From: Geotrypetes seraphini
Lineage: Eukaryota > Chordata > Amphibia > Gymnophiona > Dermophiidae
DNA length: 64,000 bases
Assembly: GCF_902459505.1 (NCBI RefSeq)
Contig: NC_047088.1
Span: 96,897,704-96,961,703, forward strand
Direction of reading: 5' to 3'
In this document: positions 36,886 through 48,399 of the stretch, in pieces
How the letters are laid out: every line of letters starts with the position of its first letter
How positions within the stretch are numbered: the stretch's first letter is position 1
Notes under the pieces: generated by a model
Database searches by the model: none
Seen by the model: only the letters and a program-made list of their open reading frames with translations
Told to the model about the DNA's origin: nothing
Program-made: the position numbers and the translations under genes

Positions 36886-38370
36886 TTTAAGAGTTATATC
36901 TGGTTGCAATTTAATAAACGAATACAGTTATACAACTGCAGTACCACGCTGCACGCTACAATTCCATGAAATAAACAATATGGCGGAACTTCAGGAAGTC
37001 AAAGAATCGGAAGTGTTTCATATCCTATGGACCATAGGCTATGGCCCTATGGAGCATGTGACGTGTCAAGTTCAACTGCCAAAGATAACGGAATCAAGTG
37101 AATGACTTAAAATTTATATTATAGCGCTTCAATAAATGTGATAAATGGGAAATCGGAACAGCTGGTCTTCTGCAACATTTCATTTTAGCAGAGAAAATCA
37201 TTTTAGGCAAAAATTTATTTTTTTGTGTGAGCTATTTTAATTTGTGTGCGCGGGTTCAGCAAGTTGTGTGCGCGCGCACAAGCGCTTAACTTAGAGGGAA
37301 CAGTGGTCAAGACCTTAAAGATTTTGGACATCAGAAGAGTACTATTGCGTTACCTGGAGGTGACCAATGAGTTTTGTCTCTCAGATCATCTTTTTGTCTT
37401 AACCAGTCAGGCAGGACGGGGCAGACTTGCTTCAAAGGCTACCATCTCCAGATCTATTCGTAGAGCTAAATCCTCTGCATACTTCGGTTACAACAAACAG
37501 CCGCTTATGTTGTTGAAGGCACATTTGACAAGATGAGTGGCCTCCTCTTGGGCAGAAGCAATGGCAATTCCTCCTGCGATTTGTAAATCAGCAACCTGGC
37601 CTTCCCTTCATACTTTCACCAGGTAGCATAGGAGGATGCCACTTTTGGGTCCTCAGTACTACAAGCAGGCTCATCTCTCCCACCCCAGCGTACCATCCCT
37701 ATTGCACTGGAAAAATAGATTAGGATTTTACTTTGATAATATATTTTCCAGTAGATTGGCATGGTATACTGCCCAGCAATTTATTTGATGCACTTGCTTT
37801 CTGACTCAAGCTTAAATGTCAGCTCTACAGCTAGGAGTTTTCCTTTCATTCAGACTATTGGATTATGAAGAGTCTTTGTATATGCTTGAAATGGAGGAAT
37901 GTTGAGCTACATAAATGTTCAGGCTGTTATGTTCTTGTTTAACTCATATTTTCTTACATTCATTCTTCCTCTCTGAGGCTTGTTAATGTTTTAACTACAT
38001 TGCTGTTATTCGGTGATTTGTTTTTAAAATACATCTGAGCAGATCAGACACCTGGCTTTGGGGAATTCCCCATACCTCTCCTTCTTCTGTTTTCTTCTAT
38101 AGAGCTATCACTAACTTTGGTATGAACTGAAGGGGGCAGCAGAGACTGGAGGAGGAGCTGAAAAGCTGTGATTGAGGTCTGCAGTATGCTCACGAGCATG
38201 CATGGACAACCCTATCTACTGGAAAAGATATTATCAAGATAAGAACCTAATCTCTTTTTGTTTTGTACATAAGTATATATGAGTGTGACTGTATACGTGA
38301 TATATTTATATTTATTTCTATATCTTTATCTACATCTCTAAAACGCAAATACATATACTGTAGTAAGGGT

Positions 38371-39012
38371 GGTTTCTGAAAGGCATTTATCCAGGTAAAT
38401 GAGCTAGTTGAAAATTGGCCACCCTTCTTGTATGTTACACTGATGGTTCTTGGATTTTGTGTATTTTTGACTACAGGTTCTCTTTGTCTAATGGTTACTC
38501 TGGCACTGGTTACCTTCAGTGCTCTTTTGGGGCATAACTGGGTTGTAACTGCTGCTTCCTGCAGGTTACCCCAGTGCTTCATTTGTATCGTCTTTCCACC
38601 AGAGATTCAAGCTTTTTTTTAAATTCCGCTACTTTGTTTGTGTTTAAATCTCTTTATTGATACAGTAACAAATCAGATATTTTCAAAGAACCAAAAATTT
38701 GAGATATCAAACAAGATACTTTGGATAATCCAACAAAGCCATATTTTTATTGTTACCTGACCCCTTACCTCTACCAAGATGGATAAACCATTATTCAAGC
38801 TGATAGCCGCAGGGGATGTGGAGTAAACTCTTATGACTTATTGGTCTAAACTTCTGTTATAATCCCTCTATTGTTTTTCTTTTCACCTCTTCCCGAAGAG
38901 CTTTCTAGGCAGGTACCAACCACCCTCTGAGTATCTGGGATAAGGCCTCAATGATTCAAGCTGTAGAATTTGATCAAGGCTGTCGCCCACAGTAATTTGT
39001 GCCAGAAAACAG
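38371..39012. repeat. 642-bp duplicated block, copy 1
   Basis: The block begins GGTTTCTGAAAGGC and ends GTGCCAGAAAACAG. It recurs at 41488-42129 inside the L1 with about three visible differences. It is composite, containing a T-run followed by an inverted LINE-like tail (CTCTTTATTGATACAG), so it is not a simple element. It lies 139 bp upstream of the L1. The flanking 38263-38370 is AT-rich and unassigned. Confidence 0.92.
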
Positions 39013-39340
39013 GCTTCAAAGGCTCAGTGTGTGGACAATGGAGCTGAACTCAATGCTAATGCTAAACGCTCAATCTGAGGACCACAGCGTTGCACAACTA
39101 TCCCTGATTCATTTAGAGGACAGGTTCAGGAATCATCAAAAATATCACTCCGGGGGGGAGGGGGGTGAAGTGACGCCATCGGGCTTGATGGACATGTGAT
39201 TTGGGAGCTCCCCCGAGCCAGGCCTGTAATTTTTATTTAATAAGCTCCAATCGTGCCCACATATATGGCAGTAAGTGTATTTGACTATTATTGAAGGCGG
39301 GAACCAGCGATGATTAAAAAAAAACCCCAGCACTTTGCAG

Positions 39341-40092
39341 ATGGATTTGGCAGCATTTGGGTTTCAATCTGCCGCGAAGCAGGCCTCAGCCATGGAGAAA
39401 ATGGCATCAGAGCCTGCTTTCACTACTCTGGGTGAGGCTGATGATATGCCTGTGACACTGGAGGTTTTTACACCCTCAAACTCGCTGATGAGCTTTCGGT
39501 CCTTGCAAGAGGAAATAAATACTGATATTAAAGCAGTGCGCTCCAAGCTTACAACAGATCTTCGGGGAGAAATTACTGAACTTGGCAATCGGTTATTAGA
39601 ATCCGAGGCTTGTTTGGATGACCATTATGCAGCTTGGAAACATCTATACAAAGCTGCAAAGAAACAGATACACTTACCTCCTGGACAAAATGGAAGATTT
39701 GGAAAATCGTTCCCAGAGGCATAATTTACGCTTTCGTGGTCTTCCCGGAGGTGCCTGACTATACTGATTGTGAGCATACGGTACAAAGATTGGTGAGTGC
39801 TTTATTGCTGGAAACTTCTCATGCCAGACCCCCGGAGCAAGTGCTTCTTGAAAGACCGCACCACACTTTGGACTGCCCGCGAGCTAATGTACCTCGCGAT
39901 ATAGTGGCATGTTTTGAGAACTATAAATTGAAAGAGGCAATTTTAACTGTGGCTAGGGCCAAAACATCGTTTCAATGTGATGCATATTCTGTTGAGATAT
40001 ATCAGGATTTGGCATCCACCACTCTTTGCAGAAGAAATGAGCTTAAACCTTTCACTAGATATTTATGGGAGCAAGGACTTAAATATAAATAG
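39341..40092 (+). pseudogene. L1 ORF1, frameshifted
   Basis: The N-terminus (MDLAAFGFQSAAKQASAMEK) and a coiled-coil region (SLQEEINTDIKAVRSKL, LGNRLLESE) are in one frame to about 39690. Two frame changes near 39640-39740 fall in the stretch where KMEDLENR and LRFRGLP appear. The RRM-like and C-terminal domains follow (HTVQRLVSALLLE, NYKLKEAILTVAR, CRRNELKPFTRYLWEQGLKY) and end at TAG. The domain order matches L1 ORF1p, an RNA-binding trimer. Confidence 0.8.
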
Positions 40093-40782
40093 CAGCATCC
40101 TTTTGCGTTGGTGTATTACAAGGAAGGTAAATTGCACAAAATCTGCTCCATTTCTGAAGCAAGAGAGGCGTTGCTGGAGTAACAGCGTCGGAGGATCGTA
40201 CACCTTCTTCAGTTCCTAAGCAATCGACTGCTGGGTCTCTGCTGCCACCTCGATCCAAATGGCAGTGTGTATCGAAAGGCAAAGGCCATTTGACCAGGCA
40301 AACTTCCCAGATCCAAATGCAATCAGACATTTTGACTGGAGTCTGCTGATGTCAGCTTGATGGATATCTTAGGTTTTAAGGTTTTTGTTTACAGACATTG
40401 TTATGTTTGTTGCTGTTTCTATATATTGCCGTGCCCCTATAGTAGTTAGGCTATAGGGGTTGTTGCTAGGTTCTTAGTGTTTATAATCACTCTGCTGTGC
40501 TTAGAGTATTAGCCAAGTTTAAGCTACTGTTTCTGGCTTGGCTCGGTGGGAGAGGTCCCCCCTCTCTTTTTTCTTTGATTTTTGATTTTTTTTTTTTTGC
40601 CTACAGACACTACACTGGGTTTTTATTGCAGTGTACATATATATCCTGTTAACTGTTGGGAAAAATTGTGATTCCCATGGGGAGGGTGGTGGGTGGGTTT
40701 GGGTTTGTTTTTGAGTTTTAGGTTTACCCCTCTCTGGAGCAGACTCTTTTTGTTTTTGCAGAATTGATGTTTATAGCTTTGG

Positions 40783-41487
40783 TTGCTATATATTGTGATG
40801 ATTGATATTATTTTGATGTCCCTAAATGTGAGAGGCTTAAATACCCCTACTAAGTGTTCTCTTTTGTATAGGAAGGCACAGCATTTCCGTGCTGATGTGC
40901 TCTTTATACAGGAGACCAATTTTTGCACTAGACGTGAGGGACTGTTAGTATCTCCGCGCTTTCCCCAGAGTTATTTGGCCTCTTTTCAAGATGGTTCTAA
41001 AACTAAAGGGGTGGGAATTCTTTTTTCTTGTTCTCATCCATGGCAGATACATCATATTATTAGAGATAAAGAGGGTCACTATGTGTTAGTAAGGGCACAA
41101 CTCTATCGGGAAAAATACACATTTCTGAACCTTTATGCGCCGAATGTGGCACAGGGGGAGTTTTTTACTCGGATCTCACAAATTTTAGCGGCTCATATAG
41201 AGGGCACATTGGTGATAGGATGAGATTTCAACGTAACATTGGATCCAGTCATGGATAATTCAGCAGGGGTTGTTAATTATGCTCAGAAGGATAGAGCTCA
41301 ATTGTTGAGCTTTATAAGTCAATGGGGTTTAAGCGATTTTTGGCGTTTGAGACACCCGGGAGCACGTGATTATACTTGTTTCTCCCCTAAATATTCTTCT
41401 TTTTCACGAATAGATCTGTGGCTGGGTAACTCCTCTTTGATGAGCTCAATTTCTGCTTCTGTACATCAGGCCACCTGGTCAGATCAT
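40783..41487 (+). pseudogene. L1 ORF2, endonuclease domain
   Basis: The AP-type endonuclease shows SLNVRGLNTPTK, FIQETNF (catalytic E), YTFLNLYAPN, a DFN motif at 41224 preceded by an in-frame TGA at 41221, and TWSDHG (catalytic histidine). The remaining domain is in a single frame. It is cut just after SDH by the 642-bp block, and the match resumes at PITITLSYA after 42129. Confidence 0.85.
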
Positions 41488-42129
41488 GGTTTCTGAAAGG
41501 CATTTATCCAGGTAAATGAGCTAGTTGAAAATTGGCCACCCTTCTTGTATGTTACACTGATGGTTCTTGGATTTTGTGTATTTTTGACTACAGGTTCTCT
41601 TTGTCTAATGGTTACTCTGGCACTGGTTACCTTCAGTGTTCTTTTGGGGCATAACTGGGTTGTAACTGCTGCTTCCTGCAGGTTACCCCAGTGCTTCATT
41701 TGTATTGTCTTTCCACCAGAGATTCAAGCTTTTTTTTTAATTCCGCTACTTTGTTTGTGTTTAAATCTCTTTATTGATACAGTAACAAATCAGATATTTT
41801 CAAAGAACCAAAAATTTGAGATATCAAACAAGATACTTTGGATAATCCAACAAAGCCATATTTTTATTGTTACCTGACCCCTTACCTCTACCAAGATGGA
41901 TAAACCATTATTCAAGCTGATAGCCGCAGGGGATGTGGAGTAAACTCTTATGACTTATTGGTCTAAACTTCTGTTATAATCCCTCTATTGTTTTTCTTTT
42001 CACCTCTTCCCGAAGAGCTTTCTAGGCAGGTACCAACCACCCTCTGAGTATCTGGGATAAGGCCTCAATGATTCAAGCTGTAGAATTTGATCAAGGCTGT
42101 CGCCCACAGTAATTTGTGCCAGAAAACAG
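41488..42129. repeat. 642-bp duplicated block, copy 2, inside L1 ORF2
   Basis: Same ends and length as copy 1 at 38371-39012, same orientation. It interrupts the L1 between the endonuclease SDH motif and the next conserved residues with no evident target duplication. The high identity shows the transfer is recent compared with decay of the L1. Confidence 0.92.
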
Positions 42130-44600
42130 CCCCTATTACTATCACGCTTTCTTATGCTACGCCTCCCTCGGGTAGGCGTTATTGGACATTGAATGAGGCC
42201 ATTCTTTTGGAATCAGATAATGTAACCACCCTTACCACGCACTTAAAAAATTTATTGGATGATAATGATAGGCCTGAGACCGCTCCTTTTCTATTGTGGA
42301 AAACTTTAAAGGCTGTTTAGAGGGGTAATGTAATTTCTATGCAGGCTCATTTGACCAAAGAAAGATTCAGGAGTCTCATTTACGGGCTCAGCTTAAATTA
42401 TTGGAAAGTGAATTGCAATTAGGAACAGATAAACACAAGAATGGTGCACAAATTCAAAAGGTTAAGCAACAACTTTATGATTTTCATATGGCAGAAATTT
42501 CTATCCAATTGAATAGGCTCAAACAATCCCACTTTGAATTTAATAATAAATCTAGCAGGTTGCTAGCCCACAAGCTGAAAAAGCATAGAGGACAACATTA
42601 TATTATTGCTATACGAGTTAGTGGTGGGGAGCTAACATCTGATACTCAAGTTATACATGGGGAATTTTTGCACTATTTTCAGATGCTTTATACCCCAGAG
42701 ATTTCCTCCAATATGGATCTGATCCAGCAGTTTTTTGATACGGTGAAATTGCCTACTTGTACGTTAGCAGAGGCAGAATATCTCTCCCAACCTATCACAT
42801 TGGAGGAGGCTACTTGGGTTATTAAAGATTTACCTCATTCTAAAGCTCCTGGGCTAGATGAGTTTGGCAACCGCTTCTATAAATGCTTTGTTAGTTATCT
42901 AGCTCCGCTTTTGGTTAGGGTGTACAATACAATCGGGAACCAAAATCTTCTTCCACATTCTTGGAGATTGGCAGCAGTTACATTAATACCTAAACCGGGG
43001 AAAAATCCTCAGCATTGTAGCTCCTATAGGCCAATATCGTTTTTAATTACAGATTATAAGATCTATACAAAGATATTAGCCGCTCGCTTACAGAAAGTGG
43101 TGGCGACTTCAGTACACCCTGACCAAGTGGGATTTATTTGGGGAAGGAGAGCTTCGGACAATATCAGGCTGGCTTTGCATTTAATTGAAGCTACATAAAG
43201 AGAGAAAATATCAGCGCTTTTCTGTCATTAGATGTGGAAAAAGCCTTCGATCGGGTGTCCTGGCTGTATGTTGGCAGTGTTGCGTAAAATGGGTATTTCG
43301 GGCCCCTATCTGATCTGGATTCAGGCTTTATATCGCCAACCTCTTTTCACATTGAAAATAAATGGTCATTATTTAGATGCTTTTGAGATTTATCGATGCA
43401 CTAGACAAGGGTATGCTTTATCCCCATTACTTTTTGCGTTGTCAGTGGAGCCTTTGGCTTCTTTGATTAGGTCTTCTGGGGAGGTAGTAGGTGTGACTTT
43501 GAATTCAGTTGAGCATCGTGTGCTATTATTTGCTGACGATATTCTTCTTACTCTTAGCATGCCAGCGCGCTCTTTGTCAGAGATTTTAGATATTTTGTAT
43601 AGCTATCGGGTGGTCTCAAGTTTTAAAATAAATATGTTTAAGTCGGATGTCCTTAATTTGACGCGGAACAGGGAAGGCATGGAAGTTCCTCATTTTGCTT
43701 TATATAATCAGGCGGCTTATATTCAAATTGTGGCAGGTTGGGTGGGAGGTCCCACGAAACCCTGGATACGGTTAGAACAGCGTTACCTGCCCTCTATACC
43801 ACTTTGGGCACTCCCATGGTTACCTATGGATAGATTGCGTCAGTTGCTCCTAGAGCTTCTGGAATTGATACGAATACCATTGAAAGCTTGGATAACTGTG
43901 GCCATAGTTTATTTCCGGAGCGGTCTATATCTCATTTATCTCCTATTCCTTTTTTGCCCAATTTTCCTCCGAATCAAGTTTATAGAGTATTCCTGGATTG
44001 GGCAAAGCTCTCCCTGAGAACGGTAGGCCAGGTTTGGGAAGAGGGAAGGATGGTATCTTTTGAGAATTTACTGCAAGAATATGGTCTGTCCTTTTCCGAT
44101 CTCTTTCATTATCACCAACTTCGTGCCTTTTTAGCTTCCAGCGGTGGGGAGGAATTGATGATGGGTGAAACTCACTTGGAAAAATCCCTTTCTAGGGCTG
44201 CTCAGAGGGGAGGTTTGGGTCGGTTGTATCGTGCCCTATTACTTCAAAAAGATCCTGTAGGTAGTTCTATTGCACGTTGGGACCGGATATTGGATTCTTC
44301 TTATTCTCCCCGACAATGGGTCTCTCTTTCGGGTATCCGCTTCAGCATCCCTGATAGAGAATGGTTACAATAATTTTTACCAATGGTACATGACTCCAGT
44401 TCAATTGTCAAAAATCTTTTCTGGTTCCTCTGATGGCTGTTGGAGGTTATGTGGTCAACGGGGCACTTTCATCCATATTTGGTGGACTTGTCCCGTGATT
44501 ATCCCTTTTTGGGCTCAGATATTGAAAACATTGGGAGATATTTTGGGACATCTGTATCCACTCTCTCACCTGATGTTTTTGTATTTTACATGTTAAACCT
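42130..44600 (+). pseudogene. L1 ORF2, reverse transcriptase and C-terminus
   Basis: From PITITLSYATPPSGRRYW the ORF continues through several frames. Reverse-transcriptase motifs are HSKAPGLDEFGNRFYK, LIPKPGKNP...YRPISFL, HPDQVGFIWGRRASDNIR, DVEKAFDRV (near 43235), ALSPLLFALSVEPLA and the catalytic FADD at about 43530. The C-terminal part reads FPPNQVYRVFLDWAK and WWTCPVIIPFW. Breaks include a stop near 42320, another after HLIEAT (43196) and frameshifts near 43730 and 44000-44370. Confidence 0.85.
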
Positions 44601-45074
44601 GTGGGGATTACTTCTGCTATGCATACATTTTCCACCTCTTTCTTTATGGCAGTTATGTTGGTTCTTGCTCGATTTTGGAAACGGGAAATGGTTCCTTCCT
44701 TAGATATAGTTTTGTTGAAATTAGATTATGTCTGTTTGATGTCTAAACTTACTGCCTATAAAAATGGTAGAGTTAATAGCTTTTCATAAAATATGGGACA
44801 AGTATTTATCATGGAGAGATATTTCTGTTTAACTAAGTCTGCTCCGATGTGTATTTGATGATTGACCAAGGGGCGATGTGGGAGGGGTGAATCTGAGACA
44901 GGGGGTGGTTTAAAATTTTATTTTATTTTTCCTTCTCCTAGAATTGACTGTATTCCATTTTATTATCTTTCAGAATATTGCTTTACAAGGTACAGAATAC
45001 AGTTGTATATTTATTGGTTTTTTTAATTGAATATAGGTGTTTTGTTAAAATCATAAATCAAATTTATTAAAAAA
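44601..45074 (+). other. L1 3' end and A-tail
   Basis: The 3' untranslated part has GGGGCGATGTGGGAGGGGTG near 44870 and an AT-rich end ATTTATTAAAAAAAAAA that merges with the A-rich target duplication. Confidence 0.7.
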
Positions 45075-45496
45075 AAAATATCACTCCCACAGATCAAGCT
45101 GAGACAAAGGCATTTGAACACACCAGCAAGAAGCTAGAGAGAGTTGGCATTAAGAAATTGTCTAAATAAATGTGTCTCTGATGCATTACTTCTAGAGCAG
45201 GAAGGTGCAGATTGTTCTGTTCTATCAAAATGGCTGTCTCTGGAAGTGAGCACAAAGTGGTAGTACTCCACCTGTCTGCAGAGTAGAGAATGACACGGTG
45301 GCGGTTTACCCGCGGCCACCGCATTTTAGCCGCGGGTCACCCGCCGAAAACGGGGAAGAAAACTAGCAGTCGCTGCGGCGACGGGGACAAGGCCATTCAC
45401 CGCCCGCGGGGCGGTGAATGGTCTTGTCTCCGCAGTGAGGTATCAAGGATCGCGCGGTCCCCGCAGCCACCGCTCGCCCGCCCGTAGCATTTAGCC

Positions 45497-45770
45497 AGCT
45501 CCCTCCCTCCACCTCACCTTAAATTTCGAGTTTTCCGGCTTCCTTTTTTCCGAGCCGCACGTGTTCAAAAATCCGTGCACGCGCGGCTGCGCGAGTCAAT
45601 CAATCTTCTCCTCTGAAGCAACCGGAAACAGGAAGTTGCAGGAGAGGAGAAGTTTGATTGACTCGCGCAGCCGCGCGTGCACGGATTTTTGAACACGTGC
45701 GGCTCGGAAAAAAGGAAGCCGGAAAACTCGAAATTTAAGGTGAGGTGGAGGGAGGGAGCTGGCTAAATGC
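45497..45770. repeat. Near-perfect palindrome inside hAT copy 2
   Basis: Arms of about 125 bp centred near 45625 pair GAGCCGCACGTGTTC with GAACACGTGCGGCTC and CTTCTCCTCT with AGAGGAGAAG. Part of the arm is repeated directly after 45765, a sign of hairpin-driven rearrangement. A diverged version is in copy 1 (26800-27055). Confidence 0.88.
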
Positions 45771-45984
45771 ACGGCTTTTTGAACGCGTGCGGCTAGGGAA
45801 AAAGGAAGCCGGCAAACTCGGAACGAATATAAGGTGAGGTGGAGGGAGAGTGGGGGCTGCTGGACCATTCTTCATTACTTTGCCATACTAATTCCATTCT
45901 ATGTTAGGTGCCACGGACTAAGATTCGAGTCCTAGCGATGATGAGTTAAAGATCCCAAAAGAAGCCAACTTCTAAATCCAGTGG

Positions 45985-46150
45985 TTAGAGCTACACTACA
46001 CTCCTTGTGACCCTGGGCAAGTCACTTAATCCCTATTGCTTCTGAAACAATGGGCAGTTCCAAAGACCAAGACTGGCCAGTGTCAAAGACAGGATGCTGA
46101 GCTTGATAGACCCTTAGTCTCCACTGTTTTTAGTGATCAACAAAGTTCTA
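45985..46150 (+). repeat. tRNA-derived SINE fragment
   Basis: CTCCTTGTGACCCTGGGCAA followed by GTCACTTAATCC, then GATGCTGAGCTTGATAGACC and GTTCTATGTTTCT, is the SINE body joined to a CR1-like 3' tail. The tRNA head is lost. Confidence 0.65.
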
Positions 46151-46823
46151 TGTTTCTATAATCACCCTAATTCTGTTATCATTGGACTAGATATTCAAAA
46201 TGATTTAAATGGCCAGGACAGGCTCCTGGCTGTTCAAATCATCTGTCCAGGGCTAACCAGGCATTTTCAATCTTCATGTTCAGCCCAAATGGTGTCACAC
46301 AATTCAGCAAAAATACCCAATGTTGTTCCTCATAATTTAAATATTGCTCATAGAAGGAACAACATTGGGTATTTTTGCAAATGGAAGTTGGAGGGTTAAT
46401 TCCCTTGAAACGGCCAATTGAGTGAAACATGAATTCATGCTGGGACACAAGATAGGTTGAATTTGTTTTGAATTTAAAAAGAAAAATGATCAATGAAGAA
46501 TACTATAATGGCAAGAAAATATAATGATAAAACAGCAACTAATTTTGCCTATTTTTATATATTAAAAAAGTACTACATAAGGTGAATGTCCATATTGCTG
46601 TCTGTTGTTCTGCTGAGCACTGGCATTGAAACAGCAAAATGCATTTATTGCATACTTGTCCTCTGTCGAAAACATTATGGTGGTATATTAGTTGTGTTAA
46701 TAAAAATTTATAAACAAAGCCCTGCCAGCTGAACATCTCTTTCTCTAGTTCAGCAGCAGGAACTTTGATTTATATGAATGGAATACACTAAATATTAGAG
46801 TACTAAGGCTTATGGATGCTGCG

Positions 46824-46965
46824 GGGACGGTGACGGGGCGGTGAATGGGATGGCAGTGGCGGTGACGGGGCGGTGAAAGGGATGGCAGTGACGGTGACGG
46901 GGCGGTGAATGGAATGGCGGTGACGGGGCGGTGCAGAGGATGGTGGGCCGGGGACGGGGCGGTGA
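46824..46965. repeat. GACGGGGCGGTGA minisatellite
   Basis: About five units of 25-33 bp share GGTGACGGGGCGGTGA and GGGATGGCAGTG. It lies in the right part of hAT copy 2 and is the source of the GGGGACAGATTTTTTCCCCG terminus style. Confidence 0.8.
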
Positions 46966-47005
46966 CGGGGACAGATTTTTTCCCCGTGTCATTCTCTACT
47001 GCAGA

Positions 47006-48399
47006 GGTCCAGTCAGGAACCTTTATGTAACATCTGCTTTCAGAGAACTGAGATGTGGGTGACTTCACACTATTTACTTCTAATCAAACACAGTTTCATG
47101 TGCAAGTAGCTGAGGGATTTGGCAAGTTTCTATCATTTCACCATGGTGTGGTAGCCAAATATGCTCTGAAGAGGAGCAAGAGTTGAAAGACCCATGCCTC
47201 ATTATCCCCTGGATGTTATTTTTCAATTCTGTACCTTTTTGGGAGTAAGTATTATGAAATGCTTCTTAACAAATCTACATGATGGAGTACATGCATATGA
47301 TCCTGAAATGGGCCCAGAAGTTCTCTAAGTTTCTTCTTGAAGAAATGGGCAGAGTTCTTTCACATGCTGGAACCTGGTGAGGTGTTTGAGAAACATCTGG
47401 TTTGCACGAAATACAGTGTGTTTGAAACAGGATTGAGAGCCTCTGCTATGGCTTATGATGCCTATTGGCTGTCATATTGTGGATCTCACTACTTCATGAG
47501 AATCTTTGAATGGGTGCACAATGGTGGAAATGTCTTTGGATCAAGAAAATGATGGAGCTCTTTGAAAGAGCACAGTTTTATGCTTCAGACCTTATCCACT
47601 GCCACTTCTAAACTACCCTCTGTATATCGCAGAGATTTCATAGGGGTCTTCCAGAGAACCAGCTTTTCTCCCCAAAACAGTTCCCAGGCAGCAGACCTTT
47701 GAGGTCTTTCCATTCAGCCATTTAATTAAAATTGGGGATGGGTACTAGTGACATCTGTGTAACCTGGAGACAGCTAGTTCTTCTGCATCTTAAGGGAAGC
47801 TATTGGAAATTCCTCATATTTTCTCCAAAAAGGACAATAGGTTTTTTTTAACTTGCCTCCCCTTTGCAGTCCAGATTTGTCCCATTATGAGACAATGAGG
47901 ATTTTACTGCAAGCGTTTCCTGCTCCTTAAATAGTCAGGAAGATTCCTTCCCATCTTGGGTGCAAGGGCCTTGGTCATTCTGGTGCTCCTTTACAACTTG
48001 GGAATTCATATAGAAACATGATGGCAGATAAAGGCCATCTGCAGTAACTATTATCTCTCCCTTGGATGATTAGCTGGTCATGAGCAAATCCATGTAGATC
48101 AATCTGAACCTAGCATCTGAAATTTGAATTTATAGGGGGCTCTGCTGATTATCATAAGCCATGACTTATCCCCTACTAACAAGGCCAGCAATATAGTGAC
48201 TGCAGTGGAAGGAGTAATTCAGCATCAAAAAACCTCTAACAATACTGGGCCTTATGACGCCACAGTATCTATAGCTCCTATTGTCATTTATCCATATGAG
48301 ATGAGTCCAATGAAACCTAATCATCAATACCTTCTCTCACATCAGGCAGCATTATAGGGTAAAGATCTAGATCAATTGCTTATGCCTACTACGTATGGG
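47006..48399 (+). other. Unassigned stretch, possible DIRS Gag remnant
   Basis: A frame of 71 codons (47337-47552) reads FFHMLEPGEVFEKHLVCTKY and FETGLRASAMAYDAYWLSY, faintly like Gag-region sequence of DIRS elements, and the surrounding base use is similar to DIRS A copies. No reverse transcriptase or terminal repeats accompany it. A piece at 48005-48055 (ATAGAAACATGATGGCAGAT) is a dispersed repeat. The assignment is weak. Confidence 0.25.

Larger units (their letters stand above)
34508..37305 (-). mobile_element. hAT DNA transposon, full length
   Basis: The 2.8-kb element has imperfect terminal inverted repeats (CAATGTTTCCTCTAA and, inverted, CACTGTTCCCTCTAA) and an exact 8-bp duplication GTCAAGAC (34500-34507, 37306-37313). 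Subterminal GTGTGCGC motifs recur at both ends. It contains one transposase gene on the minus strand and lies in the recombinase part of DIRS A2. The intact ends mean it could still be mobilised in trans. Confidence 0.93.
27904..38262 (+). mobile_element. DIRS retroelement A2 (fossil, heavily nested)
   Basis: Inverted terminal repeats start ATAGGGTTGTCCATGC (27904) and are mirrored up to 38215. A right extension to 38262 is complementary to an internal region at about 37709-37755, as in DIRS elements. Parts in order are a Gag-like region (about 28760-29470, GGRLSDYLEAWEWIMSNCWV), reverse transcriptase (about 29556-29900, LDLTEAYFHIP), RNase H (about 30380-30800), and tyrosine recombinase (34222-34507 and 37314-37640, LRYLEVTNEFCLSDHLFV). 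It is broken many times and interrupted by MITEs, a Penelope-like repeat, a Helitron and a hAT transposon. It is the same family as A1. Confidence 0.82.
39152..45074 (+). mobile_element. Full-length L1-clade LINE, broken
   Basis: A 14-bp target duplication AAAAATATCACTCC (39138-39151, 45075-45088) defines both ends. The 5' end is G-rich (GGGGGGGAGGGGGG), followed by ORF1, an intergenic region with poly-T, ORF2 with endonuclease and reverse transcriptase, a 3' region and an A-tail. Without the 642-bp block inside ORF2 it would be about 5.3 kb. It has stops and frameshifts in both ORFs and is inactive. Its ORF1 differs clearly from that of the ORF1-only LINE at 13703. Confidence 0.9.
45284..46997. 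mobile_element. Non-autonomous hAT, family TAGAGAATGACA, copy 2
   Basis: Ends TAGAGAATGACACGG...CCGTGTCATTCTCTA with an exact 8-bp duplication CTGCAGAG (45276-45283, 46998-47005). Inside are a near-perfect palindrome (45497-45770), a SINE piece (45985-46150), a 25-bp-stem hairpin (46307-46380) and a GACGGGGCGGTGA minisatellite. The ends and palindrome match copy 1 at 26403. Confidence 0.92.

Noticed and set aside
46307-46380. A 25-bp perfect hairpin as a microRNA precursor
   Set aside because: It lies inside hAT copy 2, the pairing is too perfect and isolated, and there is no sign of conservation; more likely a small inverted repeat.
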